NCBI GenBank assembly: GCA_032718475.1
Contig: JAUCBJ010000699.1
Coordinates: 62,001-126,000 of the forward strand
Origin: Nemertoderma westbladi
Lineage: Eukaryota; Xenacoelomorpha; Nemertodermatida; Nemertodermatidae
Reading direction: 5' to 3'
Length of the DNA: 64,000 nucleotides
The position numbers and the translations under genes are program-made. The notes beneath the pieces were generated by a model. That model was not told the origin of the DNA. It saw nothing but the letters and a program-made list of their open reading frames with translations, and made no database searches. Within the stretch, counting starts at the first letter, position 1; every line of letters starts with the position of its first letter. This document shows, piece by piece, positions 1 to 10,351 of this stretch.

Positions 1-178
1 GATTACTTATCGATATTATCCAAATATAACAATATTCCATCAACTGATATAATTAATAACCGACAGTCAATAGCAGTAAAAATGCGGTGTGGTATATGAA
101 CACACTGACTTGCGTGAGTTGATATGATTAGGTGAGATAGGATAACAGTTATACGTTTCTATGATCAAGCCTACTAAT
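1..178. repeat. Dispersed repeat, copy 1, left piece
   Basis: Bases 1-178 resemble 10352-10615 by eye. Shared elements include a run of short AT motifs at the start, a CGGTG block and a TACGTT...ATCAA..GCC block at the end. The uninterrupted copy at 10.4-11.0 kb continues directly into sequence that here resumes at 2865, so this is the left half of a repeat split by the LINE at 179-2864. The family is unknown and no coding capacity is visible. Confidence 0.6.
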
Positions 179-2864
179 TATTATTGTTATTATCGTACAG
201 TGAATAAGAAATAATTATGCACGTACAGTTAGACAGACATAAATAGCACAATAATATAATGTAAGATTTTATATAGTTATTATGTAATAAATAAGTAAAT
301 GTATATCTATTTTGGACCAAAAATAAACGACAATAATGATTTATATTACCTGCAATCAATCACAGCACAATTTAAATTAAAGAAAAAGAGGAAAAATCAC
401 AAAAGTAATCAGATTTACGAACCAAAATTTACAAATTCTAAAACAGCACTATAAAGTATAAATCACATTAAATTTTATGTTTAACATTAAACATATTAAA
501 TACATTTTTACATATCAAATTGAATTATTCGTTAAACAAAAAGTTTAATATCTGCTCAATTTCCTGTCGACTGAACCCAAAAATTCAATTTCATTTCTGC
601 ACAAGTCAATTAACTAGAGTACAGCAAGCACAAATATACTGAATATATAATATAATATATAATATAAATAGAAATATAGACTATGGTAACTAAGTAGAAA
701 TGATCAGCTTGTACACATATACGATAACATATAATCTAATTCTTCTGCAGAAAACCCCGGCACTTCTAAAGTGCTCAGCCGGCAATCCAAAAGTTCCCTA
801 CAAATGCGCACTTTATAATTGTTAGCACCGTCACTGCATGGTACATACTTCAATATCTTAACTTGATTATGTTTTAATAATCTTAAATTGTGTTCATTAC
901 ATAAATTGCCAATTTTCCTAAAATTACACCCGCCACGAGATCTACAATCAAATAAAAATAATTCTGCCAAGAAACGAATAGATGGTTTTAAAGAGGTCAA
1001 TAAACTTTGAGCAAACGAAACAAACCTAGATTGAATCATTATACATGGGTGATTGAACTGCACAATATTTTCTACGATATATCTATGTGTTGTACGGGGT
1101 AAGCCAAAAATAATCCTAACATTGATATTCCAAGCACTATAAATACGTGTACATTGTGGAGAAAAAAGGTCCCAAAGACTACTACCATAAAAACATGTGG
1201 CATAAATTCGTTGTATGTTACACAATTGATACGGATCCGCGAAATAAAATTCTTGTCGTAATGCATTTATCTTTCCTATGAATTGACCGCGTTTACGTAA
1301 AGTATCGGGTTCCATTGAATTCTTATAATCCATTACATTCCCAAGATGCAGCGCCTGCTTCACCCACGGAAGATTAACCCCATTTAAACCGATGTGAATA
1401 TGAGGCTCAGACCATATGGAGTCGAAACGTATACATTTAGATTTCGATTTATCAGGATCGGCGTTCGTGCTAAATACGAGGTTGTGTTCCTTTGCAAAAT
1501 CTTCACAAAGAGATACCATGTATTGAAGACCAAGTATGGAGGGGCAGAGCAGAAGAATGTCATCGGCGTAAGCTAAGATCCCTAAGTAAACCTTTCCTAT
1601 ATGGCACCCTACTTTCGAAGATCGTAACTTTTTTATCAACTTGTCTAGTAGTACACAGAACAAAATTGGGCTGGCCACGGAACCTTGTCTAACCCCGTTT
1701 GATAGAGTGAACGAGTCAGAATGCGAATTATTCCACCGCACACAACAGGATTGGTTACTGTAAATCCATAATAAAACACGAAGAAATAAAGCCGAGAAAC
1801 CTTTCTTAATTAGTTCTAGGAATAATTTGCCCCATTCAACCATGTCGAACGCCTTTGACAAATCTAGTAGACAACCATAGACCGGAGTAGAATGCCGGGA
1901 GTAATATCCAACGACCTCAGAGGCCGCCCAAGTACATTGGGTAGTACTGGAGCCAGACTGGAACCCAAACTGCAATTCGTCCAATAGCAACCTTTGTGAC
2001 TGGGATAGAAGCATTACCCACTCGAACAGTTTAATCAATAACGAGGATAGAGCAATCGCCCTGTAATTATTAGATGTATTCTGATTACCCAGTTTGTCTT
2101 TAATTAATGGAATAATAACACATGTCAGGATGAACTGCGGAACAAAACCGTGAAATAAGAAAGAGTTGAACAATTTACTAATATGTAACCGTAATTCAGG
2201 AGGACCATTAATCAAACAATCCGAGTCGAACCCAAAAGTAACGTCCGATTTTGAACTTTTTAATCTATGTAAGGCCTCGTCAACCAACTCGGGTGAGATT
2301 TTGTGAAAATCGTCTGTAGAACCTCTTAACTTATATTCAATTGTCTGTTTTAATTGTTCAATATTAGAGTCATACGGTTGATTGAATAAATCGGAGTAAA
2401 TACTGGCAAACTTATTGGCTATAGACTGTGGATCGGAACAATCATCAACTGTAGCACTAACAGTACAGGGAACTGAACGAAGTTTCTTAATCTCTCTAAA
2501 TATATCTGAGTTAGTTTGCAAACAAGCCTGTATAAGTTTATCGCGGCGAACTTTATCTGCAGACTTCTTCAATCTACGTACAGCGTACTTGTACTGTGCT
2601 CTAGTAACCCGGCGCATATGAAAGAGATGTTCATTCTCGGAAGCGTTGGGGCTGCCTGCTGATACCCATAAACTGTGCCAAAATATGGCTTCTTCCTTAA
2701 AAGGTTTTACATGATTTGACCAACCTGGCAAAATTGGCCTGTCAGCTGGTACATTGGACTCCCCTGTTTGTTTACCATTGCCAAGGCAACAACTGGAGCA
2801 CCCATCAATCGCTTCAAGAATTTCCAATGTGTATTTTTCGATATCCAGTCTATGGCTAGGATCG
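179..2864 (-). mobile_element. 5'-truncated non-LTR retrotransposon (LINE), nested insertion
   Basis: This interval carries the reverse transcriptase ORF at 704-2827 on the minus strand. Its edges are defined by comparison with the empty copy of the host repeat at 10.4-11.0 kb. The pentamer CTAAT sits at both junctions (174-178 and 2865-2869), a possible short target duplication. At the minus-strand 3' end (low coordinates) there is an ATAATAACAATAATAATTA-type simple tail, as many LINEs have. No endonuclease domain is present, so the copy is 5'-truncated. About 525 bp of AT-rich 3' UTR follows the stop codon. Confidence 0.75.
704..2827 (-). CDS. LINE reverse transcriptase (ORF2 C-terminal part)
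   Basis: An uninterrupted 707-residue reading frame of the Jockey/L2/CR1-like LINE group. The N-terminal 150 residues are the linker that normally follows the apurinic endonuclease; the endonuclease is missing. RT motifs follow in order: NNYRAIALSSLLIKLFEW (fingers), LLDLSKAFDMVEW (motif A, catalytic Asp), NGVRQGSVASPILF (motif B) and AYADDILLL (motif C, catalytic YADD). A thumb and a C-terminal tail of about 200 residues complete it. The listed first codon is TTG; the frame stays open to 2875, and the true protein would have begun upstream in the lost endonuclease. The lack of stops or frameshifts over 2.1 kb suggests a fairly recent insertion. It cannot transpose by itself without the endonuclease. 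Exact clade not resolved. Confidence 0.85.
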   Translation of the reverse strand: MEILEAIDGCSSCCLGNGKQTGESNVPADRPILPGWSNHVKPFKEEAIFWHSLWVSAGSPNASENEHLFHMRRVTRAQYKYAVRRLKKSADKVRRDKLIQACLQTNSDIFREIKKLRSVPCTVSATVDDCSDPQSIANKFASIYSDLFNQPYDSNIEQLKQTIEYKLRGSTDDFHKISPELVDEALHRLKSSKSDVTFGFDSDCLINGPPELRLHISKLFNSFLFHGFVPQFILTCVIIPLIKDKLGNQNTSNNYRAIALSSLLIKLFEWVMLLSQSQRLLLDELQFGFQSGSSTTQCTWAASEVVGYYSRHSTPVYGCLLDLSKAFDMVEWGKLFLELIKKGFSALFLRVLLWIYSNQSCCVRWNNSHSDSFTLSNGVRQGSVASPILFCVLLDKLIKKLRSSKVGCHIGKVYLGILAYADDILLLCPSILGLQYMVSLCEDFAKEHNLVFSTNADPDKSKSKCIRFDSIWSEPHIHIGLNGVNLPWVKQALHLGNVMDYKNSMEPDTLRKRGQFIGKINALRQEFYFADPYQLCNIQRIYATCFYGSSLWDLFSPQCTRIYSAWNINVRIIFGLPRTTHRYIVENIVQFNHPCIMIQSRFVSFAQSLLTSLKPSIRFLAELFLFDCRSRGGCNFRKIGNLCNEHNLRLLKHNQVKILKYVPCSDGANNYKVRICRELLDCRLSTLEVPGFSAEELDYMLSYMCTS

Positions 2865-3263
2865 CTAATGTTTGGCTAAAGCCTGAAACACAGAAATTCC
2901 AAAGCCGGTCTTCTGGCATCAGGAAAAATACACACACTGACTGAATTGCATGAGTTTCTGTATACAATCTCCAACACAGAGTGAAAACCGCTCTGATTGG
3001 TCGACCGAACAAAGAATGAAGAAAAAGTTACACGTGGACACAGCTGATAGATGTCGTCATCTGAGTTCCGATGTTTAGAGTATTTGGCTTATTGCGACAT
3101 AAAATCGCTAGTTATGTCCGCTAAAGTACACATACAGAAGAAATGGCTTTTTATGTCCACTAAAACACCGGTACAGTAAGGAAACGGCTTTTTATGTCCG
3201 TTAAAACAACTACAGAGTACTTTGCGGGGAAAATAGCCAGCTAATTCCGCAAAAGCCTTTACA
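2865..3263. repeat. Dispersed repeat, copy 1, right piece
   Basis: Matches 10606-10970 by eye: the AATGTTTGGCTAAAGCCTGAAAC block, the CCGGT..TCTG.CATCAG block, the GAAAACCGCTCTGATTGG block and the CGTCATCTGAG block all occur in the same order. It ends in about four diverged tandem subrepeats containing TTATGTCCGC.AAA. The 101-aa ORF crossing it is not coding in the other copy. Confidence 0.65.
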
Positions 3264-3363
3264 GGGGTCAAATTAAGTAATAATATATCTAAATAAGTCT
3301 CAAACATCTTGCCTCATGGCTCGCCCCTTAGAACTCTTAAAAGCAATATAACTTCATAGTTTT
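3264..3363 (+). repeat. About 100-bp direct repeat, copy a
   Basis: A segment starting GGGGTCAAATTAAGTAATA and ending CTTCATAGTTTT recurs almost exactly at 4084-4182 in the same orientation. It includes the phrase CATGGCTCGCCCC. The near identity implies a recent duplication or two young copies of one element. No ORF spans it. Confidence 0.85.
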
Positions 3364-4083
3364 TTAAGGAAAACTGGTAAATGAGATGTGTTAATTACGC
3401 ATACCTCGCAGTCTTAAGTAATTAATTATACAGTAGGTTAGATCGTTTTGAGAATAGGACCATTGGAAAGAGCGCCCTCGATAACCTCAGTACAAAGAAA
3501 AGTAACACGGATTAACCGGATATAGCTTGTTATTATAAAACATAAATTATAATACAGTAGAACCATTAGGGTTGTAAATAAAAACAAATTAAATTGAAGA
3601 TAAACTGTATATATATAAACTTATGTATTAAAAGAGGGCCCTATTTAATTATACAGAGTATACTGAAAATGGTTAGCGATACCATAATTAGATTATCGAT
3701 AGGGATGCGGCTTCCTTAAATGAGGCAATCTTGACGCAGCACAAAGAATTTTAAGAGGGGCCCCGATAAATTGCTCATTCATGCGTAACTGGTAACCTAT
3801 GCGATAGCTTGTCTTAAGTTTAGGCCCTTTGCTAACATTAACTCCAAAATAGTTACCAGTAGGGGAGCTGTATAGTATACCCTAGGGCTAAATAAGGCTG
3901 CAAGTCTATGGTTAGATGCTTCTAACGTTGCAAAATGCAGTATTATTGCCTAGTAACCAATTCATGGCTACCATATGGTTTTCACTTTGAGACATTTCGT
4001 CCTCTAGCGGCAGACTGGGGAACTTCAGACTACTCTGTGGCTCTGCAAAAGATATGGCCTATGCCGTAGTAGATGCCGTTTGG
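3364..4083. other. Intergenic, no gene seen
   Basis: AT-rich spacer with no credible ORF. A short block at about 3988-4030 (CCTCTAGCGGCAGACT, then GGAACTTCAGAC) recurs in diverged form at 4228-4264, so this stretch is probably old repeat DNA. Confidence 0.5.
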
Positions 4084-4182
4084 GGGGTCAAAATTAAGTA
4101 ATAATATATCTAAATAAGTCTCAAACATCTTGCCTCATGGCTCGCCCCTTAGAACTCTTAAGCAATATAACTTCATAGTTTT
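4084..4182 (+). repeat. About 100-bp direct repeat, copy b
   Basis: Second copy of the segment at 3264-3363, same orientation. It differs by a few single-base indels (AAATT versus AAAATT, TTAAAAGC versus TTAAGC). Confidence 0.85.
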
Positions 4183-4640
4183 GCGGATTGAAAATTACAA
4201 AGTTAGAGAAGATGTTAATTTTCAGATAATACGCCCTCTAGCGGTAGACTATGGAACTGCAGACGGTTGGATATAGGTAAGAGTAATTAGTAATCAGAGC
4301 TGTCACGAGAGGGGGGCGGGGCGCTTGGATACAACTATTATTAATAAGCTGTTGCTTGGTTAAAGCTAATTGGGGGGTCAAAGGTCAACGAAAAAGTGTC
4401 TGGATATAGATAAGAGTAATTAGTTGCCAGTGGGGGAGCGGAGCTGTATACCCTATGGCTAAGTATGGCTAAGAAATCAATGTATAAAGTAAAAGTAATA
4501 CAATTAATTAATTTAAAATAAAGTACAAATGAATAAATAAAGTAAAATAAAATGCAAATAATTAATTAAAATTAAATAAAATAAATAAAATATAAATAAA
4601 AATAAATATAAATAAATAGGTATTAATGAATAAAAGAGCC
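4183..4640. other. Intergenic, AT-rich low-complexity spacer
   Basis: The phrase GGATATAG.TAAGAGTAATTAG occurs twice (about 4268 and 4403). From about 4480 to 4630 the sequence is AATAAA/TAAAAT low-complexity DNA. No gene was recognised. Confidence 0.5.
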
Positions 4641-4960
4641 GCGGTGTCACTTATGACACCCTCTTGAGCCGGCTTTGTGACAGTTGGACATCACTGATGA
4701 CCCATTGTGTGTCAGGGCGCTAATCAGTCTGATTAATTAGGATAATCAATTAAACCATAATTAGGAGTCGTAAGACACCTATTAGGGTTTAATTGTACTA
4801 ATTAATTGATGACACCTGTAAATTAGGGTCTAATTAGCCTAATTGGGAGGTGTCACCCAGACAGTCTGGCGCCAATGACACCCAATGACACCCATAGGGT
4901 GATAATTAGGTGTCATATGACACACAATGGGTGTCAGTTCGGTCCAAGTGTCACAGAGCC
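4640..4960. repeat. TGTCA/TGACA-rich inverted-repeat region
   Basis: The pentamer TGTCA or its complement TGACA occurs more than a dozen times in about 320 bp, often extended to GGTGTCA/TGACACC and sometimes as a near palindrome such as GGTGTCATATGACACA. The block immediately precedes a 43-bp minisatellite. It could be the subterminal repeat region of a DNA transposon, but no ends were identified. Confidence 0.45.
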
Positions 4961-4980
4961 GCCCAAGACCCTACTACTGT

Positions 4981-5242
4981 GGTACACCTGCTATGTGCTG
5001 CAGGTGTCCAACCTTGTACTAACTATGGTACACCTATGTGCTGCAGGTGTCCAACCTTGTACTAACTATGGTAAACCTATGTGCTGCAGGTGTCCAACCT
5101 TGTACTAACTATGGTACACCTATGTGCTGCAGGTGTCCAACCTTGTACTAACTGTGGTACACCTATGTGCTGCAGGTGTCCAACCTTGTACTAACTATGT
5201 TACACCTATGTGCTGCAGGTGTCCTACCTTGTACTAACTGTA
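4981..5242 (+). repeat. 43-bp minisatellite, 6 units
   Basis: Six tandem units start at 4981, 5027, 5070, 5113, 5156 and 5199. The first is 46 bp and the others are 43 bp. Each contains GGTACACCTATGTGCTGCAG and then GTGTCCAACCTTGTACTAAC. Units differ by one or two bases. The array abuts a LINE relic. Confidence 0.95.
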
Positions 5243-6030
5243 GAATTTTGAACATATTGCAACTTTTTGATAAGCTTCTGGGGCAAACCATAATATAAGC
5301 TTTGCTGCTAATAAAAGCGTGATTGAGAGTCTCATGTTTTCGTCTCGGAAAGAAACGTCTCATTTTGGCTAAGTTTCTAAGATGATAGAAGGATTCACGA
5401 ACAACCAAGCAGATGTGTTTCTCAAGAGTAAGGTCTGCATCCATAATAACACCGCTGTTCCTTGCAGAATCGCTGCAATCTACATATTCGCCGCCAATAT
5501 ATCGGCTGGTTGACACAGCTGAGTACTAAAACGCGATTGCATAACAGTATTTCAGTTAGGGTTCAATTTGAGTAGATGACTTTCTATCCAACGTTTAACA
5601 TATCTTAAACATTCTTCAGTTAGTTTAACGTTGGAGTCAATATCGCTCGGCTTAAACGCAATATAAATTTGGGTATCATCTGCATATATATGATAGGAAA
5701 GTCCATACTTATGTATAACGGAGGATAGTGAACGGGTATAAATACTGAAAAGAAGCGGACCCAATACTGATCCCTGTGGTACACCGAATCTCAACAACTT
5801 TTTTGCTGAAAATGAATCTCCAATTGGCTAAATAGGACTGGAACCATTTCAAAGCAGCTCCACGGACACCAATATCGTTTTCAAGGACCTTTAGCAGAAT
5901 AGAGTGCTCGACCGTGTCAAAAGTGGCGCTTAAATCCAACATCCCAATGCAGCGTGCATTGGGAATGCTATGCCGGCTTATAAACAAAGTTGCATCCTCA
6001 CAACTCCCTACCATCCTTTCGCATAAGCAT
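5243..6030 (-). pseudogene. Decayed Jockey/CR1-like LINE reverse transcriptase
   Basis: Three minus-strand frames together read as one LINE RT: MLDLSATFDTVEHSILL (motif A, about 5880-5960), VPQGSVLGPLLFSIYTRSL (motif B) and YHIYADDTQIY (motif C, about 5650-5800), then the C-terminal ARNSGVIMDADLTLEKHI and SFYHLRNLAKMRRFFP (about 5350-5480). The three pieces lie in three different frames, so at least two frameshifts separate them, and the endonuclease is absent. The motif style (LDLSAAFDTVDH, YADDTQ) is typical of Jockey/CR1-group LINEs. It is a different lineage from the LINE at 704-2827. Confidence 0.85.
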
Positions 6031-6032
6031 GC

Positions 6033-6545
6033 CATCCTTTGAGCTTTATGCTCATCCGATCAGCGATTTGCTGAGAACTTTCTAAGTCAGCTGTCAGAAT
6101 TTTGGTCTTTTTGGTGTTAACAAAAATACCAACACTAGAAGCAGCCTGTTCTAATAAGCTGAAGAGCCGTTCCCTCTAGTGATTCTGAGAGTACTCCTAA
6201 GTTATCAGCAAAGTTATCAGTTTGGTACAGCACTTGGCAGGATTTCCTTGACTTCTGGAGCCAGGTGGACTATCGCCAATGGGAATATCTGGGAGTATAG
6301 ATTCAGAGACACTTTTACTTCTATAAAGTTATCAGGCAATACCCTGTCATTATTGAGAAGCTTTTCAAAGTGGGCCTTCCAACCATTGAGGCGATCGGCT
6401 GGTGATTCAGCCTTAACCTTGGTGGTTGGTTGGCTTTTCCGCCCAGTAAGCAAGTTGATCGATTTCCATGCCTGGGATGATTGCCTGCTGTCGTCTGCAT
6501 CATTGATGGCATCAACAATGCCCCCTTGTTGTGGTAGGCCCTAGG
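6033..6545 (-). pseudogene. RTE-like LINE relic with internal deletion
   Basis: On the minus strand, 6545 to about 6290 encodes the linker between endonuclease and RT of RTE-type elements (LTGRKSQPTTKVKAE, then ADRLNGWKAHFEKLL). From about 6262 to 6033 the DNA matches the later part of the plus-strand RTE at 7670-7930: the blocks CTGGCTCCAGAAGTC, GGAAATCCTGCCAAGT, GACCAAAATT.TGACAG and GATCGGATGAGCATAA. The RT catalytic core is therefore missing between about 6262 and 6290. The reading frame is also broken. Confidence 0.75.
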
Positions 6546-6579
6546 CCGCGGCCTATATGCCTAAATCCGCCATAGAGCC

Positions 6580-7050
6580 TAAAAATTAAAAAAAAAAATA
6601 GATTTAAATAGATACATTAAATACATAAACAATTTTCATTACTAATTAATTATAATATTAAAATAATTATTATAATTAATTATAATATTAAAATAATTAT
6701 TATAATTAATTAATAAAATAAATAATTATTATAATTAATTAATAAAATAAATAATTATTATAATTAATTAATAAAATAAATAATTATTATAATTAATTAA
6801 TAAAATAAATAAATATTATAATTAATTAATAAAATAAATAAATATTATAATTAATTAATAAAATAAATAATTATTATAATTAATTAATAAAATAAATAAT
6901 TATTATAATTAATTAATAAAATAAATAATTAACAATTAAACCTATTTTAAATAAATATTTTAATAATTAATAATTAAATAAATGGTTAATAAAATATTAA
7001 ATAAATTATAATATACTAATAAAGTATTATAGTATTAAAATAATAGTAAA
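6580..7050. repeat. AT-only 29-bp tandem repeat and AT-rich spacer
   Basis: Almost pure A/T. Between about 6690 and 6930 there is a tandem repeat of period about 29 bp built on TTATAATTAATTAATAAAAT. The flanks are non-periodic AT-rich DNA. No gene. Confidence 0.85.
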
Positions 7051-7059
7051 CCAATTGAC

Positions 7060-7071
7060 AGTATGATATCT
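7060..7071 (+). other. Target-site duplication, left copy
   Basis: AGTATGATATCT here matches 8568-8579 exactly and flanks the RTE copy between. Its first three bases could also belong to the TAG tail on the right side. Confidence 0.75.
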
Positions 7072-8567
7072 AATTTAAAGCTCATCTATCCCATCATAGT
7101 AGACATGTACCGTACAACAAGAGTCCCACAAGAAATGAAAACAAATAAGTTGGTGCCAGTTCCCAAGAAGGGCAACCTAACACTCTATGGTTCTTTTCGG
7201 GGAATCTCATTGATCTCGATTGCTCCAAAGCTATACAAGCTATTCCTTTAAATCGCATCAGGGATCCCATTGAGAGACTGCTCCGTGGAAATCAGAATGG
7301 GTTCCGTAAAGGTCGTGGGACCATGGAGCCCATTTTGGCACTTAGAAGGATAATTGAAGAGTTATCAAAAAAGAAAGACAGGCATCTGGCTGTTATCTTT
7401 GTTGACTTCTTCAAGGCCTTTGATTCAGTCTCTCGCTCACGTATGTTCATCATACTTTCATTATATGGGATTCCTGATGAAATTATTGCAGCAATCAGAT
7501 CAGTATACGATGGTTCGACAACATTTGTGTCTACTGTTGACGGTGACACAGAACAATTTGAAGTGTTATGGGGCGTCCTCCAAGGAGACACACTTGCACC
7601 ATTCTTGTTCATAATTGTTGTTGACTATGTTCTACGCATGTCCTTAGATCATTATAATGATGATGGGGTGATGATAACTCCACCTACTGGCTCCAGAAGT
7701 CGAGGAAATCCTGCCAAGTACCTAACTGATCTAGACTTTGCTGATGACTTAGGAGTACGCTCTCAGAATCACTAGAGGGAGCCCAATGGCTCCTCTGCTC
7801 ATTAGAACATGCTGCTTCTAGTGTTGGTCTTTTTATTAAATCCAGAAAGACCAAAATTTTGACAGTTAACTTTGAAAATCCACAGCAAGTCTCTGATCGG
7901 ATGAGCATAAGCTCAAAAGATGGTAGGCTTGAGCATGTGGATGACTTCTGTTACCTGGGATCATGGATACGGAAGTCAGGTGAGGACCTTCGAATACGTA
8001 AGGGAAAGGCATGGGCAGCCTTGAATAGGCTTTCCAGGATTTGGAAGTCACCGAGAATTAATCGGAAACTTAAGGTGCGGTTATTTAGAGCAGCAGTAGT
8101 TCCAGTACTCCTCTATGGGAGTGCATGCTGGGCTCTAACTGCTGAGGACACCAAATCTCTGGACGGCACATTCACAAGAATGCTACGCCGGGTTCATTGT
8201 GTCAAGTTCAATGCACACATCTCCAACCAGACACTATATAACATTGGAGGTGTCTCATTGGTTCCCCCAAGCTTGACACTAGAACAAAATCGCCTCCGCT
8301 TTGCAGGACATTGCTTTCGCCGTGAGGACCAGCCAGTGCATAATCTTGTACTTTGGCAGCCTCTTGGAGTGAATAAGCATGGTGAACAGCCCATGACTTT
8401 CTTGAGACGCATCTTAAAGGACACTGGCCTTGAAGATGCGAATGATCTAGCAAATCTCATGGGTGATAGGGAGTTGTGGCGGTGCAATTTTGTCGATAAG
8501 CCGGCACAGCATTCTTAAAAATGCAGCTGCAATGCAGCATGCCGATCCTAGTAGTAGTAGTAGTAGT
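7072..8567 (+). pseudogene. 5'-truncated RTE-like LINE with two frameshifts
   Basis: Begins inside the RT domain: PVPKKGNLTLYGSFRGISL in frame 1 (to 7251). Then, in another frame (7254-7775), come NGFRKGRGTMEPILALRRI, VIFVDFFKAFDSVSR (motif A), GVLQGDTLAPFLFIIVVDY (motif B) and LDFADDLG (motif C, FADD). A third frame (7859-8518) follows with FCYLGSWIRKSGEDLRIRKG and the C-terminal RFAGHCFRREDQPVHNL. The three-frame layout shows two frameshifts, so no functional enzyme. The copy ends in a (TAG)n microsatellite (8549-8570), the short-repeat tail expected of RTE elements, and is flanked by a 12-bp duplication. Endonuclease and early RT were lost on insertion. Confidence 0.9.
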
Positions 8568-8579
8568 AGTATGATATCT
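8568..8579 (+). other. Target-site duplication, right copy
   Basis: AGTATGATATCT directly after the TAG microsatellite tail; pairs with 7060-7071. Confidence 0.75.
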
Positions 8580-10351
8580 GATAAGTCCAGTAGTATACCG
8601 CGTACCGAATCCTAGTAACGAAATACCTTACTTGTACTTACAGTCAAAAAGGTGCCTGAGAATAGAACAATCAACAATACTTATACAAACTATCTTAAGG
8701 CGCGCGCGTGTGTGTGTGTTACGATAAAACAAATTTGGTGTACCGCCGTTGTACTAGGTTTTGGTGATTTTAACAAAATAACAATACCGGGCGCTAGCTA
8801 CTTGAATAAGCTAGTCGAGCGCTGTAGGCGCAATACTTACAAACTGACGTCAAAAGGGCTCTCTCATCCTATATTCACAACCCGGTCGGGCAATTACGAT
8901 GTTAGTAACTATGCACGTGATTGGCACTGATACCAGATTCTGATTGTGAGATAAGGAAATAGGTGTTAATTTACCACCGTACGAATAGCTGATCTGGTAT
9001 GTAATCTGATTCTAGAATTTTGTTACTGCGGCGGTCTGCAATAAATACCTATCAGTACGTGGCATGGGCGCGGTAGAGTGTTAGTAAACCTCCCTTTAGC
9101 CAAAATGCGTGCTGGTAGCAGAAAGCTGCCCCCTTGCCTGAGCAAATACTTTGGACTCAGACAGATCAGTCAAACTGCAAGGCCTACAGTGCTAACCGGT
9201 ACTGTACCACTAGTACGGCAAATCACCAAATTATAGAGCGCGCTGTTTGCACCTAGCGTACTTGCGCGTACTAACAAACAGCTTCGGCTCGCACCTGTAG
9301 GAGGTACAGGCTGACCGAGGGGTTTCTGTCTGAATCTGAGGTATTTGTTCCTACATTTTACGGCGTCCCAGGACGGCGTCACACTTTCCCCTGATCTAAG
9401 GTCTTATGGTGGGCAAAGTCGTCGAACAAAGTCTTACCTCCTCTAACATGGGCGTTCTCAGGCATCGGGTCATGCTTTCCAAATGCGAGTTCCCTTATGC
9501 GTCGTGGCCATCCCTTCCCCTTGCATTGCTGTGGCCTAAAGGTTTAGGCAGCCATTCTCCGAAGCGTTTGGCTGTTCGAGATAGATACGCTAAAACTACA
9601 TGTTCAGAGTTTGCAGTATATTTTAACGTAAATAACAAATGATTTATCGAAACTAAACTAAATAACTTTTACAAATCAGATATAGTGACAAGTTAGTATA
9701 AGACTAACAGTGCAAGTAATAAGTGCAAGTACAAGACAAGCTATAACTGATTGTTCGCGCTTTTAGACCTTTAGCAGTTTAACCTGCCAATTTTAGTTGT
9801 CCTCTTATTTATAAATCGACTTTAGCCTATATCGATTATTTAATGTACTGAAGTTACATCAGCCGAAGCCAGCGCCTGTGCGCGATCATTCACCCAGAGT
9901 TAAGGGAGACTGGATTTGGGTGCTTTGAAAGTTATTGCAATGTAGACCTACTGTATTATTCGATTGATCGTCACTATATAATCTCTGACAATATATTTAA
10001 TTTCGGGGAAATATTAACAGTTCCTTTAGGACGTGGTGCTTTAAGTATAAAAACAGAGTTATGACTTATACTAATCACAACGAGATGGCCACAGAGTTTC
10101 GTAAATAGCGCATTCTTTAGGAGATGCTTTATTATCTGTCACACTACTTCACACGACTTCACACTACTTCACACTACTTCGCACTGATCTGCCGACCGTC
10201 ACTGAATTTGATCATATATAAGGAGGATCGCAACTGACACATGTAGGGATTATGAAATAGCATTTAATTCACACAAAAACCACTATAATGTAAGTCGCTA
10301 TTGCTACCGGTAACCTGTTCCTCTTACCTTCAGTAATCAAGAAGATTGGGG
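8580..10351. other. Intergenic, no gene recognised
   Basis: No ORF here resembles a known protein. The longest frames (92 and 78 aa, plus strand, at 8652 and 9406) have no motif and no codon pattern worth calling. There is a GCGCGCGTGTGTGTGTGT run near 8701 and a decamer repeat ACACTACTTC/ACACGACTTC at about 10139-10182. The region around 9060-9560 has somewhat higher GC than its surroundings, without an identifiable exon. Confidence 0.4.

Noticed and set aside
174-359. 61-aa minus-strand ORF
   Set aside because: Lies in the 3' UTR and tail of the LINE.
8652-8930. 92-aa plus-strand ORF
   Set aside because: No domain, crosses a GT repeat, no homologous copy in the window; too little support to call a gene.
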